DNA of 64,000 nt from Labia minor (GCA_963082975.1 OY720344.1:15239580-15303579), one strand, 5' to 3'. Positions 23,541 to 35,837 are shown, counted from the first letter of the stretch. Numbers and translations: made by a program. Notes: generated by a model from the sequence alone, not told the origin.

Positions 23541-23688
23541 TTATAAAAGCTATTGGGTGCATAAAATAAGCAATAAATATAATAATATCGGTAATAGAAT
23601 ACTTAATGTTGTCTGCATGTTATCTGCCGGTGCAGGCTTATGTGGGACACACTGTATTTTGTAGTTGGAGCCTAATAATAATACTATA

Positions 23689-24328
23689 CACCTATCCTTT
23701 ACACGGTACTTGTTTTACACGTTTTCGCTTTTCACGGTTTTCCAAATAAGTTTTTTTTGTTTTTATCGCACTCTACTAAATGCGCTGTGTACACATCTCA
23801 CGGGGAATCCCGAGCTTATGTGCTGACTTGCTGCACATCCACACTGTGTCTGTATTTCTTCGTATAAAATTAAAATTTTATCTAGCAATTGTTAATAACC
23901 GATTTCATTACCACCTCTCAGAATGTAAATATTTCTGCTTCAAACATCGAATCGGCACAAATAACTTCGAGTGATGAAAGTGAATTCCAACCTTCGATTC
24001 CGAAAAAAAGAATGAGAGTAATTTCTGATAGTGATGAAGGATAATAAAACACCTTTGGTTTTATTTTTTGTTCTTCTGTTTAATGTATTGTAATTAAATA
24101 AAAAAACAGTGTTTCCGTAATATATTACATATTTTAACCTGTCAATGCATTTTATTTTTATTTCTGTGTACACCTAAAAATATTGAAAAAATCACAACTG
24201 TTAAATAGCAAAATTATGCATTTTCTGCAAGCTTTTCGATTTACACGGTTTTGACTTGAAAATTTTTAATTTTCGATTTACACGTTTTTCTCAGGAACGT
24301 ATCTACCGTGTAAATCGGGGGATAGGTG
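23689..24328 (+). mobile_element. Pogo/Tigger-like element with transposase tail relic
   Basis: The inverted ends are 'cacctatcctttacacggta' (left) and, in complement, 'cacctatcccccgatttaca' (right), flanked by TA (23687-23688, 24329-24330). Subterminal repeats of 'tttacacggtttt' type occur in both ends. Inside, a plus frame at about 23935-24043 reads SSDESEFQPSIPKKRMR then VISDSDEG followed by stops. That serine/acidic tail with a basic cluster resembles C-termini of pogo/Tigger-like transposases, though this is a weak signature. The catalytic region is absent, so the 640-bp element is non-autonomous. Confidence 0.7.
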
Positions 24329-24330
24329 TA

Positions 24331-24738
24331 TGTGTAGTAGGCCCCAAAAATGAAATATTACAACTTTCAAGATGATGACAATATCTCTCGTAACAAGGGG
24401 ATGAATATTTCGAAAATAAATTTAATTTTTTTATAAAAAAAAATATAGAATTACACATACTATCTTCATCTTTATGATTTAATTTTTTTTTAATTTAATC
24501 TATATATAATAAATTATTTAAATTTTAAGAAAAATTTTAACACCAATCAATTTTAACGGATGAAATTAAGCCCCACCGTTACAGGCAAATGTCACTTTGT
24601 GGAAGATAATTAGATAATATCTTTCTAATGAAATAAAACCGTGCATTCATTATATCTTAATAATCTTTCGAATATTTGTTCGATGGATGAAAAGATTAGA
24701 AATTTACAAATATTCTAGTATAGATAAACAGCACAATT
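24331..24738. other. Unassigned A+T-rich stretch
   Basis: Nothing recognised. Confidence 0.45.
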
Positions 24739-24739
24739 T

Positions 24740-25110
24740 ATGTTAATTCGACTTGAGAGGGATTCTCATTGGGGAATTGAGTGGCTTTTTCGTATAAACT
24801 CCCATTCGCATTTTCGCCAATAAAGACATGTAATGTATACTAATATTTTCTGGCACGTTTTGTCCCCCCAAATTAAAAAAGCCCGGGCCATAAATTCGAA
24901 TAAAAGCCACGACACAAATCATACAACTCCCTGGTGGGAGCAACCAGAGCTTTGAAACGGGTTGTTTAAGGGACGACACGAGGCCGGGTGGAGGGTGGTT
25001 TTTGAGAAGGGTTGTCCCAAGATCGATAGAGTGTGGTTTGGTAACCAACATCCAGGTAATTCTCACAAATCACATTGAAGATTGTTCTGGAAAGGGGCTG
25101 TTAATAACAC
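24740..25110. other. G/C-richer island, possible exon
   Basis: About 370 bp with clearly less A+T than the flanks. The minus strand is open for 107 codons (25066-24743), with no recognised domain. On the plus strand the sequence 'catccaggtaattctc' at about 25047-25062 would be an acceptable splice donor. The two readings exclude each other and neither is confirmed. It may be a host exon, a non-coding exon or an old single-copy repeat. Confidence 0.25.
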
Positions 25111-26220
25111 TTCCACTTCCAAATTCCATTCATCCATTCATCCAATCCACATTGAATTTTTTTTTCTCTCTCTTGCAATTCAAATAAATTCAAATACATT
25201 CAAATATAATGAAAGCAATCTTTTAACTTTATTTCAATGAATTGAATAAATATTATTAATCATTAGTGAAATAAAAAAAAAACAACAACATATTATCATG
25301 AATTTGATTTCAATTAGTAATTAAAATAAATAATAACTAAGAATATAACAATGCTTAATAATTCGTATTCCTTGCTTTTTCTTCACAATCTAAAGTCAGT
25401 TTTGTTAAGGGTTTGCCCTTTCAGTGGTCATTATTTCGAACTGCCATATTTTTCTGAGATTTACTTCCTCGTTATTTTTTGTTGGGAATTTTATAATAAA
25501 AAAAAAAAAAAAAATAAAAAAATAATGGTTTAAAAAAAATATTTTCATTCTAACATATTTCCACATAATAAGAATATTGTAATCCGTATTAAAGATAAAA
25601 TTACCAAATATGTAGAAATTAAATATTAGTGTCTGTGTGTGTGTGTCTTGCAGAAAGGTATTGAATTTATATATATTTATATAAAAGTGAAAAATCAATA
25701 TTCTATATTCATATAAAAGAATTGGGAAAAGTTGTTGGCTGTTGTATAGTAGGAACGAAATATTAAAAAAAAATATTAGATTTACATAATAATAAATATA
25801 AAATATCAAGTTAAATTAATATTAAAATTAAATGATGAAATATATATTATAATATTTCTATCATTTTTAAATAATTAAAGAAAAATATATGTCATTTTTA
25901 ATTTTTCAAAATAATTATCTTGAATATGTCTTGAAAAAAATATTTGTTAAAAGATATACTAATCATTTTTGTTTTTAAATAAATAAAAAAAAAAAAATTA
26001 TATTTTGTAAATAATTCATTTAATTATAATAATAAATAAATGAATAAATAAATAAATAGCTTGAATTTTGTTTATTTTTTTATTAGGCCCTTAGTCCATT
26101 CAATTGCCAAATGGCACTTATTTGAATATCATAATTTAATTAGTAGGCAAGTTATTTCGATGCTGGAAATAGTTTGTGACAGCTACTCATATATCATGCA
26201 ACAAATTACCCATTACTAGC
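25111..26220. other. Unassigned A+T-rich stretch
   Basis: An A run at about 25500-25514 and a (TG)n run at 25633-25645. The 134-codon minus frame (25809-25405) is dominated by Phe, Ile, Tyr and Asn, as expected from A/T-rich DNA, and is not supported as a gene. Confidence 0.45.
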
Positions 26221-26886
26221 TTTTTACCGACCGACGATAGTAAGGGAGGTATTGTTTTCACACCAAATTTCACATGTGGAGATTTTTACATATCTCCACG
26301 AATCATGCATTTTCTTAACAGAAAAAAGTATTTTTAGCATGATGTCTGTCCGTCCGTCTGTCCGTCCGTCTGTCCGTCCGTCTGTCCGTCCGTCTGTCCG
26401 TCCGTCTGTCCGTCCGTATAGATGTGTACAGCCTGAACGGCTTAACGGATTTTGATGAAATTTGGTATATTTACTTAATGCATCAGTGGGATGAATTGAT
26501 CAACTTTTGGTGCAAATCCGGAAACCGGAAGTGGTAGTATTAGCGATCGACGATAAGAAGGGAAGGGTTATTTTCGCACCAAATTTCACATAAGGAGATT
26601 TTTTTACATATCACCACGAATGTATTGGTTTTATCCTCGGGAAAAATCATCTTCATTATGTTTTTCTTAATTTAAAATTATATGACGTCACACAGCCTCG
26701 GGTAACGCCGGCTACTTCAGTTATATATTATAAATAAAATAAAATTAAAAATATTTATGTTATATCCATATCTGTTTTTTATTACATTAATAGATATATT
26801 AAAATTATTTGAAATTCTTTCTGTAGCTGGAAATTAATTTATTTCAAACCGTCGGTCGGTTCGGACCTGGCCACAGGTCAACTTAT
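26221..26886 (-). mobile_element. Family A repeat, copy A4
   Basis: It begins 'tttttaccgaccgacgatag' and ends 'ctggccacaggtcaactta', like A3. The microsatellite is expanded to about 26346-26418 and organised as a 12-bp unit (CTGTCCGTCCGT) repeated about five times, which creates a spurious SVRP-repeat reading frame (26252-26455). Only one TGACGTCA octamer remains (26683-26690); the second is replaced by divergent sequence at 26691-26720. Both direct modules remain recognisable. Confidence 0.87.
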
Positions 26887-28521
26887 TTATTTACATCAAT
26901 GATTTCTAAAGGAAATAGAGGTCTAAAACACATTATATTATATTATTCACTGAGTGAATTAATAGCTTGTACACGTATTTCCAAATGAGTTCATTAACAA
27001 TTGGACGTATCTAGGAAGACAGTATTTTAGATGAAAGATAATTTCATCTTCTTTTTCTAAAAATTTTAATTTATTTTTAATGATAATTCTTAAAGATTTA
27101 TTCTATGATAATATGAATCAGTTTACTATATAAAAACATTAACTAATTTCTGCAGTAACTAACTAACAACATATGCACTCAATTTTCCAAACAATCTCAA
27201 TCATTAAAATTACTTTTTTTTATATATAATAATAATAATAAAATATATTTATATATAAAAATTAAAAGTAAATTAAAAATAAAAATGAACAGAACATATT
27301 TTGGAATTTACTAGAAAAATTTACTTTTAAATAAATATTGTTTACGGAAATTGAAATTTTCCAGTCTCTCTCAAAATAAATTATTTTTAATTTATCACAT
27401 TCTTATATATATTTCAAAAAGAATACTTGTGAAGTAAACACTAAATTAACAATAATTTAATAAGCAAAAGAAGAATTATAAAAACAATTTTTTTGACATC
27501 ATTCAACATTATTTTTTGTTTTATTTTTACATTCATAGAGATTTTTTTTGTTTTTTGTTTTTTCATCATCAAATCTATAGGGACATTTGAAAAAGTCAAT
27601 TCCTATTATAAATGAAATTAAAATCGTGACTGTGCATCACTAGATTGAATTTAAAAATTTGGAAAATCCTAAAACATAATAGAATATATATTTATACATA
27701 TACAATAATGTTGTTCATTTAGTATTTAGGAATTGAAATATTGCTATTATAAGAAGAGCTTAAACTTTAACAAAAAAATTGGATTTCAATGGATTTGGAA
27801 ACTTAGCAAAGGCACTTGATAAAAAGAACTGATAAAGTAATGAGAATTAAATACATTGAAACCAAAAATAACATCATATGTGATGATATATATTTTTTTG
27901 AAAAAAAAAATGTTGCCATTGAAGATGAAAGATTAAATTAACGACATAGGGTATTTCTATGAAGTTCTGACGAGAATTCATCTAACAATTAATTTCATGT
28001 TTCAAAGATTAGACCCTCATTATCACTTTAATATTTTTATGAATTTAGAATTGTTCTCGTTCCTTCTCCTTCTATATTCTTAATAAAATTCAATTTTTTT
28101 TAGAGAATCTTATTAAATAATATATTTAAATCATTTTATTAAATAATAATAATTTTTTTCGGTCAATATTTTTATATTTATTAATTTTAGTATATGTTTT
28201 TCGAAGATTGTCATAGAAAACCACAAGACTTTGAGGACTAAAGTAACCACTAACTTATAATGAAACCATTTCTAGTGAAATTATTATATGTAATAACATA
28301 TAATATCTGACAAATAACAGTAATAATTTCCTTCTTCGTATTTTGTGAAGTATCATATGCCTTTGTAAAGATATTTCTGTTCCATCATTTTTCTGTACTC
28401 TTTGTTTTTCATATAAAGTCAATGTCATTTTCACCCTTTTCTCACTTGAGTTTCTATTAATTTACGTTTCAATATAATAATAGGCCTAAATAAATATATA
28501 GTAAATAAATATATATATATA
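26887..28521. other. Unassigned A+T-rich stretch
   Basis: No gene, RNA or element end recognised. Confidence 0.45.
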
Positions 28522-28792
28522 AGGCACCATTGAGTGTGCGGGTAGCGAACCTGCCTCACATTCACATGGTCCCAGGTTCAAGTCCCGGGCCTGGCAAGGG
28601 AATTTCCCTAGCTGGGATCTATGGGACCGAGTCAACCCAGCCTCCGGGAACAACATTGGGGAAAAGCTACTTGATAGCGCCTCCGATCAAGAAAATCAAG
28701 ATAAAGGTTGAGAGGACCCGTTCTACTGATCATAGGACACCTCATTGATATAACCGGCTTGATAGGTGTGTCCTTGCGTAGGACGTACAAAA
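28522..28792 (+). mobile_element. SINE-1, tRNA-derived, copy b
   Basis: The head carries an A-box-like 'gggtagcgaacctg' (about 28540-28553) and the B box 'ggttcaagtcccgg' (about 28575-28588). The body shares 'ctggcaagggaatttcccta' and 'gatataaccggcttgatagg' with copy a. This copy holds about 57 bp (about 28681-28740) absent from copy a. It ends in an AT run. A 72-codon frame at 28530-28748 is incidental. Confidence 0.87.
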
Positions 28793-29766
28793 ATATATAT
28801 ATATTATAGATATTAAAAAAATGGTTATTTTTTAAATAGCATTGAAAGTAATGAAGAGATTATTGATTTTTGTTTTTTGAAAAAAAAAATATTTGAAATT
28901 CAAAGGAGAGATTCCAAGAAAGAATTCATTATATAGTCTAAATGTGAATTTTTTTTAATTATTTGACCTTTGAATTTTATTACCATAAATAGGGAATTAT
29001 TTTAATTTTAAATATAATATTTTATGAACTAACAAGTATAAATTAAAATTAGAAGGAATATTATCAAATCTATTTGCTTATTTTAACATTTAAGAAAAGC
29101 CATTTTTAATGTAATTAGTTTCAGTTTGAATACTAAATACTAGAAGAAAAAAAAATAAATAAATGAAGATAAATAGTAGTACATATTTTCTTCTTTTATA
29201 CAAATAAAACCAAAGTATCTTAACAAGGGTATTTAAATGTGATCGTATTTAAATTTATGAGTCAAGTTTATTTTTATTGAAATTTTGTCTAGTTTTGTTA
29301 CATGCTTTTATTTTATGATTTTTTTGTTTAACATTTTTACATTTCCCATATAAAGGGTTTAATTATAAATTTTTTTCCTTTTTATTTTATAGAGTTTCAT
29401 TTTATGAAAGTTCTTTTTTGTTGGGTTTCCCATTCAAATATAGATATGCAATTCTCTTCGGATTATCTGTATCAAATTCGTTGCAATTTGTTACTTCATA
29501 TAGATTTGTATATCATCATAACATACCTAGCCACATATTAAATATTCATTTCAAGAAAAATAAAGATTTAATAATTTAATTAATTGATAAATTATGGAAG
29601 ATAATTTTTTCCTTGAAGAGAAAAACAGAAAAATGAATTATGAATGTAATTAGTATACCTTATAAAATATATTAATATTTATAATAAAATTTGTTATTAG
29701 TGTTTAAGTATTTGAGAAAAAAATGAATTTAGTTAATCTTTATTAAAAGTAAATTATTTTTCTATA
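28793..29766. other. Unassigned A+T-rich stretch
   Basis: Nothing recognised. Confidence 0.45.
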
Positions 29767-29911
29767 ATATACACAACGTTTCGATTGCTATTTCTGCAAT
29801 CGTTATCAAGCGACTGCACTGTTCGAGTGTCCAGTGACGAGTGACGAATGATACTTAATATAAGACGATGATAACGATTGCAGAAATAACAATCGAAACG
29901 TTGTGTATATT
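29767..29911. repeat. Near-perfect hairpin, ~42-bp arms
   Basis: The left arm 'atacacaacgtttcgattgc' through 'tttctgcaatcgttatca' pairs with the right arm 'tgataacgattgcagaaata' through 'acaatcgaaacgttgtgtat' with about one mismatch. The loop of about 60 nt contains repeated 'gtgacga' motifs. Each arm also holds its own small inverted repeat (cgattgc / gcaatcg). Most likely this is a foldback MITE. A small-RNA hairpin is possible but unsupported. Confidence 0.8.
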
Positions 29912-32126
29912 TTTGTATTTTTTGAATAAATTTACAATAACAAATATCAATATGTGGTTTTATTTACAAAATTCCGTTATATTTTTCTATAACATTTTAA
30001 AATATTTATTATATATATATATATATATATATAATTTTTCGAAATTTTTAAATGAAATAAAAGAACATGTGAATTTATCATTGTTTATTTTATTTTTATC
30101 ATAATTATAGCTGATGTAATCATTAATTAAATTAAATGTCAATGACATTGAACTAATTTGTATAGAAGGTCAAGATTTAATTACATTAAATTCTAAAATG
30201 GCAAATGGGGCATTCTCGAAAACAAAAGAGGGGAAAATTCTATTTTATTTTTAATTTTGTGGTAAGATCACTCACTTATTCGAGTATTAAAACAAAAAAA
30301 AATTTAGGAGAGCATTAAAATGATGATTTTTTAAAATTGATCATTAAAATAGAATAATTACTTTTTTAAGGGAAAATATATATACTCGTATATATAAGCT
30401 GGCATTTCAATTTATTTGGAGATCATTTATTTTCTTTTTATTTGGATTTAAATTTTTTACTTCTGAATTTATAAAAAACAGCTTTTTTTAAAAAAAAGAA
30501 AGATAATTGAGAGATTGACAATTAAAAATGGAATTCTATCTTTCAAATTTTACATAATTCAATAAAAATTGACTTTTTTTTATTTCCAATAATTTAGTTT
30601 ATAATTTTACTTCTATTGAATTAACATTCAGGCATGAAGATCATTAAAGTAATCTCATAAATATATAGAAATTTACTTACAATTTCATTAAAAGGAAATG
30701 CATTTTATAAAATAGAACATCCCACAAATTATTTTCCATAAATTATAACACAATTATTTTATTATATAATATAAAACCAGTGTGGGTTTTTTTTCTATGA
30801 ATAATTTACACTTGACAAGATCTAAATTTAATTTTAGTAAATTCAATTTTATTATAAACTAATTTAAAATTTATGTGACAATGCAATTACTAAATTAATT
30901 TTATTAGTGAATACCAGGCAGATTGAGAAAAAATCAAAATTAAAAATAATTGATCTATTTATTGACATTATTCCTATTTATTGTATTTATTGTGCTTTTT
31001 AAAATTTAGATAACCTTCAATTCATTAATTTAACTATTTAGAATTTTAGATTTAAATTTGAAAATGTATAAAAAATGTTTATTGAATTATATATAATACA
31101 TATTTTATTTGAAAAAAGAGATTTTCTATTAATTCTCTATAAATTCAATCTGAGGATGTCCCTTATAATTAAACCTGGACCACAAATGGAAATGAGAGAT
31201 AATTATGCAAGTAAATATGCAATTTTCATAATTACACTATAATCTATCCCATTTCATTCTTTTCACTTACTAATATATATTTGTTAGTAGAATTTGTATT
31301 TATATTTTTAGAATTTTATTTTTTTAATATATTTTATAACGCAGGTAATATTTTCATTAGTGAAAGTCAATTTGAAAAAAGAGACGAATGAAGAATGAAA
31401 GTGAAATTGGATATTCAGTTACTAAAAAAAAATATCAATTTGAAACAGAATCCGATCCATTAATTGAGACTATACCTTTAGGCCATTGAATAAAATTAAA
31501 TTTGTCGGACATACTCCTTTGTTTAAATATCTCATTGTTCATTCTATTTATCAATGAGATTCTGGCTGGTCTCTGTCATTGAATTAATGTAGTGAGAATA
31601 ACAAAGGATTGTATTTATTTAATTGATATTGTTAATACTGTGGCATGTCCTATAAGATCATATTTTACTGAAAAAATATACATTTTCTCTCAAGGTCAAA
31701 TAAATAAATAAATAAATAATATAAAATAACATACTCTCTTATAATATAAAATAAATAATATTCTATATTTCTCATTATAATCCACGACCTTTTCATAGAT
31801 TTATTGCAATATTGATTTTTATTTAAAAAAAAGAGAGCTATAGAAATATATATCCTATATGGAAACGTATTCATTCATGCTAAACAATGATAGATTTTTT
31901 CATACATAGAAGGATTATTAAAAAATAGTTGAACCAAAATATTATACTTTGGCCAGGAAATATTGTTTTTTTAGAATTTGATTATCTATATGACTTAACG
32001 TTCTGATCTACGTTTTCACCTGAAATTAATTAACATCGTTAAAGTGAAGAAAAAGGGGGCTTAAAATTGTCATTTAAATTTGAAAGAGATTGCAGCTGAA
32101 CTATTTTGTATATCATAATTCATAAG
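29912..32126. other. Unassigned A+T-rich stretch
   Basis: An (AT)n run at about 30010-30032 and (AAAT)n at 31700-31718. No gene recognised. Confidence 0.45.
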
Positions 32127-32400
32127 AATCTACAGGAGAAAAGTATCATACACTATGATAACGCACATCAAACAAGACTATCATCATTGGGAAGGAATTT
32201 TCTGGAATAAAAGTCAACAAATATCATCGAACAGCCACCTTATTCTCCTGATATGGCTCAAACCCACTTTTTCTTCTTTCCAAAACTCAAATTACCACTT
32301 TAGGTTAATTGTTTTATGTTGATAGAAGATATAAAACAATTCGCGATAAGATCTGAAGTTAATTGCGTTGTAAAATGTGTTTAAAAACATGTTTTGATTA
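32127..32400 (+). pseudogene. Mariner transposase fragment
   Basis: Out-of-frame pieces of the catalytic C-terminal half are readable: YDNAHQTRLSSLGRNFLE (second aspartate region, about 32154) followed by IIEQPPYSPDMAQTHFFFF and PKLKLPL (block of the third aspartate, itself substituted), then IEDIKQFA. At least one stop separates the pieces. No terminal inverted repeats are visible on either side, so this is an orphan fragment older than the copies at 16.9 and 51.9 kb. Confidence 0.8.
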
Positions 32401-33798
32401 TTAGATTATTTTTTTTCATAGATATGTGTTGAATTAGTCGATACAATTTGGATGAATAATAAATATTTTGTTTTATTTTACGGAACTTTTTTGATATATA
32501 AAAGGGGGGAGAGAGAGAGAGATAGATCTCGTGTGAGGTGTGGGTGAAAGTTTAATAATTGATGACCATCAAATACGGTCTTAAAAGCTAATATATTTAT
32601 TAATACGATAATGGAATCATTAGAATAAATTTGAATATAATTGTTCAAATAAACTATTATTATTATAATTATTATAATTATTATTAATACAATTATTGGA
32701 ATAAATAAGAAACTGACAAACCAAGCATCTAACAAAATGTAATCAATCATTAGTCACCAATTTTTTTAATTTCTATTTAATAAGTCAATTGAAGAACTTT
32801 AATATTGATTAATTTTTTAGGTATAATGAGAATAACAAAAAAAATAAAAATAATATATAGACACATTTGTTTTCTTATAATTTGATGTGTTGAAAGATTA
32901 ATAACTACATTTATGTATTTATATTGTAATATGTATAATAAGATAATCTGACCTAGATAAAAATGAAATTTTATTTTTCAAATGTCATTACACTGAAAAA
33001 AATTGTATAAATCATCTTATTTAATTAATATATTTTGGTGAATAAATTCTTTCGAAATTAGAGTTTATATTAATAAAACACAGATGGTAATCATTTATGA
33101 AAATTTTATTAAAAGAGTCAATGGAACAATTGCTCTTTAATAAATCATTTCTATATGTTAATCGAATAAAGCCTGGATCATTGATATTTGTATCTCATTG
33201 TTTTTCCGCTTATTAATTGAATTCATTTATTCTTTTGCACTGATGAAAATTTATCAACGGTAACTGTTGAATGGCTCTCGGATGTTGCAGTGGATGCCAC
33301 ATTCTCGTTTCCTCTCTCTCTCTCTTGTAATATTTCGCATCCATTGCAAGTAACATTTATCAACGTCTTAACGCACATTGATATTCTTAATTGTGCTCAC
33401 TCATCCCTTTAAAATGAATGCTCTGGGCATCCAGGAGAGAGAGAGAGAGAGAATTTTGTTGTGTAGGGACGTGGAAGAGAAGAAAGAGAAGCAGCTACAG
33501 ACAATTTGATCTTTGTGAAATGGTTTGCAACCAAAATTACTGCCTTTGTATTGTGAGGCGGTCATTGGTGTGTGTCTACCGATTTCGTTGCTTGTTTATT
33601 TCAAAGTCCTTGAAGTTGGTGGTCTCCTTTTGCTAAGTATAATTTTGAATTTTTCACGTGGCATTCAAGGTTTTTCCACGCCTCGCTTCCGATATCAAAT
33701 TGGCTTAATAAAGATAATAGTCCAGGGAGCAATACCTTTTTAAATAAAAAAAAATCAAATTATTTTTTGGATTAAATCTACTATTATAATTTAATATA
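32401..33798. other. Unassigned stretch with GA/CT tracts
   Basis: (GA)n at 32508-32522, (CT)n at 33311-33326 and (GA)n at 33435-33451. The region 33230-33720 is less A+T-rich, with overlapping 72-codon plus frames, but no domain or splice pattern convinces me. Confidence 0.35.
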
Positions 33799-33800
33799 TA

Positions 33801-33990
33801 CGAGGTTTGTTCAAAAGAAAAGATAATTTTTGAATTTTCGCGGGCTGTATACATTCGCTTATCGAATTTTTTTTTTTTTTGTTATGTTTCTCATATGTTG
33901 AAATTATCAGCCATTTTGGATTAGTAGTTAAATTAAAAGATCGCCATGTCATATACCTGTACTTGTTTCAAAAAATGTTTATAAGTAAGT
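33801..33990 (+). mobile_element. Mariner 5' fragment (same family as M1, M2)
   Basis: From TA at 33799-33800 the sequence 'cgaggtttgttcaaaagaaa' begins a terminal repeat, followed by 'ttttcgcgggctgtatacat' and 'cagccattttggattagtag', all matching 51897-52030. After a deletion a piece like 'tgtttcaaaaaatgtttata' follows. The transposase and right end are missing. Confidence 0.82.
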
Positions 33991-35410
33991 AATTGTGTTA
34001 AATTAAATATTTCCAAATTAAAAGTTTAATAAAATTTCTTCCTTTTAAAATAAATAAAATTATTAAAAAAAAGTATACATTAATAAAAATTTCAAGAAAT
34101 ATAAACAAGTAATATAGAATGAATAATAAATAAATAATTAATCATTTAAAAAAAATCTTTGAATGATAAAGAATTTAGTGAAATGATTTACTATTTATTA
34201 AGTTGAATAAAATAAAATAAAATAAAAGAAACTAATAAAATCATAATCAAACTAAATGTGTAGATCTTTTTAAATTTTAAAAAAATTGATAAATCTAAAA
34301 TATAAAATAAACATTTATAAATGATCAATTCAATTAACTTTGTTAATTAATTAAATGCATAAGAGAAAGTTCAAATGTTGGTGGAAAGTAAAACATTTGC
34401 AATTTATAAAATTCCACGGGCGTGGTCTTAAAACTCGTTTTCAAATTCAATATGAAATTTGGAAGGTCATCATCTTGAAGGACGTAACTATTAAAAAAAA
34501 AAAAAAAAACCCTAAATGTCAACTATTATTTAAAATTCTCTTTAGAAATCTTTGATCAATTTAAAAGAAAACCGTAACAAATTATAAAAATTAATTATTA
34601 ATCATTAATTTTTTTTCTTTGTAAAAAAAAACTATAATTAAAAATTAATTATTTCATGATTCAAATATTGTAAATTATCAAGTTATAAATAAATATGTAC
34701 CCTATACCCTGTGAATATATAAAAAAAATATAGAAATGGAATCAAATTTAAAGATGAATAAAAGACTAAACTAAGTAGAATGAACAAAGTTGAGAAATAT
34801 TTTCAACACATATGTGTTTTTTTGTTTTTATATATATTATACCTATATATATTCACAGTGATTGTGTGATTTTCAAACATGATCCTTACTTTTCTTTCAA
34901 ATCAAATAAAATCGAAATATATTTTCTATTTGGGAAAATATAATAATAAATATTGAATAAAAGTGAAAAAGTATGAGATTTGACAGTTTGGTTTTGTCGC
35001 ATAGAGGAAAGAAAAAAAAAGACAAATCTCAGAGGGTAAGGAAGATTGAAATTGTTGACTGAATGAAAGGGAAGTGTAAAGTGTGAGTGGAATGTTGTTA
35101 TTTTTTTAGCTCATAATGTTATAAATAAGAATTCCAAATTGTAGGATTTCAAACAACGGTTTATTTATAGTATATAATGGATATTTGTCATTGTACGAAA
35201 TAACATACCAATCATTTTGTTTTATTTGGGGTATTGGACCTCTCGAATGACATATTATCTAACTCCCAGGGGCCAAATTGAAATTTTTAAAAAACTCCCG
35301 ATAACTCATACACTTTTTTTAATATATTGTAGATATGAAATAATTTATTCAATCAAATCATTTGTATAAATTTTAAATTGTATAATATATATCATTTATA
35401 TATTTATTCT
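33991..35410. other. Unassigned A+T-rich stretch
   Basis: Low-complexity A/T DNA and no recognised gene. The patch near 34380-34480 gives a 66-codon frame of no recognisable family. Confidence 0.45.
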
Positions 35411-35411
35411 G

Positions 35412-35712
35412 TTTTATTCAGTGGTGGTATTTATTTTATAAAAAATATATGAAAAATCAAATAAATGATAAAGGAATGTGATGGAAAAATGTTATCGCCT
35501 TGAGGGCGCTATTGTCGGGCATTTTATTCAGTGGTGGTATTTATTTTATAAAAAATATATAAAAAATCAAATAAATGAATTTAAAGAAATGTATAGTGAT
35601 GGAAAAATGTTATGGCCTTGAGGGCGCTATTGTCGGGCAAGCAATCGGTTAAGAAAGTCCATTGCCATTGATCGCCAAAAGCGCCCCCATGGCGATAACA
35701 TTTTTCCGTCAT
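35412..35712. repeat. 110-bp tandem duplication with inverted terminal segment
   Basis: The unit starting 'ttttattcagtggtggtatt' at 35412 is repeated from 35522 with a small insertion, each unit ending 'gggcgctattgtcgggca'. Downstream, 35681-35712 is the reverse complement of the unit's 'gatggaaaaatgttatcgcc...gggcgc' block. This suggests a MITE-like element with inverted ends whose left end was tandemly duplicated. Confidence 0.75.
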
Positions 35713-35837
35713 AATATATAGATATAAAACTATGAGAAGTAGGGAGAAACTTTAAAGTTGTTAAATTCTTAAATTGTTGTTAAATTGTTACATTTCATCA
35801 TTTTATAGCCACTTAAATATTATGATTTTTGCTTTTA

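Larger units (their letters stand above)
23032..23654 (+). mobile_element. Long-TIR DNA transposon relic with nested insertions
   Basis: Outer inverted repeats of about 110-125 bp run from 'gtgtgtctcagatg' through 'attaccgatattattata' to 'atgcaccca' on the left, and are mirrored from 23654 inward on the right ('cagtgtgtcccacat...'). TA follows the right end; the left dinucleotide is degenerate. Inside, the plus strand reads HFQQDSATAHTAHNSLQDI then FDDRII, resembling the second-aspartate block of DDE transposases of the Tc1/mariner group with FQQDGATAHTA-type sequence. The reading frame is a fragment only. Two further inserts lie within it and are listed separately. Confidence 0.75.

Noticed and set aside
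25405..25809. 134-codon minus-strand frame
   Set aside because: The translation is mostly Phe, Ile, Tyr and Asn, as A/T-rich DNA gives by chance; no domain, repeat relative or splice context.
26252..26455. Plus-strand frame with SVRP repeats
   Set aside because: It is the CCGT/CTGT microsatellite of family A copy A4 read in one frame.
29767..29911. Hammerhead ribozyme like those in Penelope elements
   Set aside because: A stem followed by 'cgaaacg' looked suggestive, but the required CUGANGA core is not present at the right place on either strand.
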